In this document: in pieces, positions 6,762-7,835 of the stretch
How positions within the stretch are numbered: the first letter of the stretch is position 1
How the letters are laid out: the number at the start of each line of letters is the position of its first letter
NCBI GenBank assembly: GCA_002688965.1
Contig: NZEE01000069.1
Span: forward strand, 1-7,835
DNA length: 7,835 nt
DNA from: an archaeon
Lineage (GTDB): Archaea; Aenigmatarchaeota; Aenigmatarchaeia; GW2011-AR5; GCA-2688965
Direction: 5' to 3'
Program-made: the position numbers and the translations under genes
Notes under the pieces: generated by a model
What the model saw: the letters and a program-made list of their open reading frames with translations, nothing else
Told to the model about the DNA's origin: nothing
The model's database searches: none

Positions 6762-7835
6762 TTACGAGGATGAGTACACGCTTCCTACACTTGCGGTTGA
6801 ACTATTTGTTGTATAACCAACTCCAGCAGTAGCAGTTCCTTCTGCAAACGTATCAACCTCTGCTGTAACTGTACTTTCAACTGTATCAAGTTCCACTATC
6901 TGACTTCTTACAGGTATTACATCATTTGAATCCGGCTTGAGTGTAATACTGATAGTACCATCTGAATTAGAAACCCCTGTCACATTAAATGAGGTTAACA
7001 CCACTGTTCCAGTAGTATAATCTATCGTACCAGCAGTCTCATTAGTATAGGTTTTTGCAGTTCCCCCTAACAGATAGAAAGTCCTCAAAATCCCACTACC
7101 ATTATCATCTATGTATTGAATATTGCTATTTCCAGATAGATAGAATCCTGTAGACTCTATTATCGTTTGAGTCCAACTGGCTGCTGGATGATATGCGGCA
7201 TTATTAAAGTTCACCGTATATTTGGTAGCTGCAGCAAGAGTTGGTATCAAAGACCTCTTCAATTTTATTGTTGCTGTTGTAGAAAGAACTGCTTGATCAG
7301 AACTATCCATATCCTTAACAAAATTTGAATGACGAAATACAGCATCAAATTTTTGAAGATTATTAGTATTATATGAAATCAATGCTGTCTCACCTAAAGC
7401 CTGAATAGTTGAAGCAGTTTTTTCGGTCTGTGTAGAATTATATTTCATAATGACCCCTAAAACAATATAAAGAATTTCTGGATCAACAATTACTGGTGTG
7501 ACAGAAGCGACATTATAAGCCTTCAAGCTTGAAATAATTTGATTCTTCGTAGTATCTGTTAAAGAAGTGCCTGTTTTTGGTCTAATAGAAATATAGACCT
7601 TACCATACACAGCAGGACTGTTATCCTCCCCACCCCAAACCTGTACTGATTTAATATTAGAATATACACTTGGAAGAATTGACTTATAATCATCTGGAGT
7701 AACAGCTCGACCCTGAGATGCATATTTCAACGGAGCATTGAACTTAATGGAATCCACTGTTTCTGGATCTCCACCGCCTGAAGCTGATGCTGAAGCCAAA
7801 GTAGTTACATTAGTATATCCACCAACGGTAGATGC
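6762..7835 (-). CDS. gp6: gp6-like baseplate wedge protein, C-terminal part (5' end beyond window)
   Basis: The frame is open to the right edge, so 357 C-terminal residues are visible; T4 gp6 has 660. The TTG at 7799 is not the start: in-frame coding (ASTVGGYTNVTT) continues upstream of it. The block VDSIKFNAPLKYASQGRAVT and PDDYKSIL, followed by NIKSVQVWGGEDNSPAVYGKVYISI and later VDPEILYIVLG, is the baseplate-J-like region of gp6 in marine T4-like phages. In T4, two gp6 copies per wedge pair with gp7, and gp6 links neighbouring wedges into the ring that controls sheath contraction. The last 150 residues or so are beta-rich (YLSGNSNIQYIDDNGSG, TYTNETAGTIDYTTGTVVL) and end in a Ser/Thr/Val-rich tail (STVTAEVDTFAEGTATAG). 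No cysteine is visible. The TAA stop is followed one base later by the next ATG. Confidence 0.88.
   Translation of the reverse strand, partial: ASTVGGYTNVTTLASASASGGGDPETVDSIKFNAPLKYASQGRAVTPDDYKSILPSVYSNIKSVQVWGGEDNSPAVYGKVYISIRPKTGTSLTDTTKNQIISSLKAYNVASVTPVIVDPEILYIVLGVIMKYNSTQTEKTASTIQALGETALISYNTNNLQKFDAVFRHSNFVKDMDSSDQAVLSTTATIKLKRSLIPTLAAATKYTVNFNNAAYHPAASWTQTIIESTGFYLSGNSNIQYIDDNGSGILRTFYLLGGTAKTYTNETAGTIDYTTGTVVLTSFNVTGVSNSDGTISITLKPDSNDVIPVRSQIVELDTVESTVTAEVDTFAEGTATAGVGYTTNSSTASVGSVYSSS

Noticed and set aside
7797..7799. TTG as a possible start of the gp6-like protein
   Set aside because: The frame stays open upstream to the window edge and the family is much longer than 345 residues, so the gene is cut by the window rather than starting here.

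Overview
The window looks like part of the baseplate region of a contractile-tailed (myovirus) phage of the T4-like superfamily. It most resembles the marine branch that infects cyanobacteria or SAR11-type bacteria. This rests on the baseplate proteins themselves, on AT-rich DNA, on dense packing with all genes on the minus strand, and on one exact T4-type late promoter (TATAAATA). No host genes, integrase, insertion sequence, tRNA or CRISPR array is visible. The host cannot be fixed from this window; the cyanophage/pelagiphage assignment is recalled family resemblance, not a search result.

Reading in the direction of transcription (right to left): 7835-6762 is the C-terminal part of a gp6-like baseplate wedge protein with a baseplate-J-type fold; its start lies outside the window. 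6760-3116 is a 1214-residue, beta-rich structural protein in the position of T4 gene 7. 3115-3076 is the only real intergenic gap; it carries a late promoter and a good ribosome binding site. 3075-1282 is a gp8-like baseplate wedge protein of 597 residues. 1280-1 is the first 426 residues of a DUF4815-type virion protein, in the place where T4 has genes 9 and 10, running off the left edge.

The order 6 - (7-like) - 8 - (DUF4815) parallels the T4 order 6-7-8-9-10. The products would assemble together into the baseplate wedge, with the DUF4815 protein probably peripheral or linking to fibres. Two gene junctions are identical (TAATATG, one base between stop and start) and have no clear Shine-Dalgarno, which suggests translational coupling. 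The gene 8 homologue instead has its own late promoter and RBS, so the cassette probably forms two overlapping late transcripts.

I see no wholly new system. The points worth a second look are a small beta module shared by the two neighbouring wedge proteins, the heavy beta-repeat decoration of the gp7-position protein, and the contrast between coupled and independently promoted genes.
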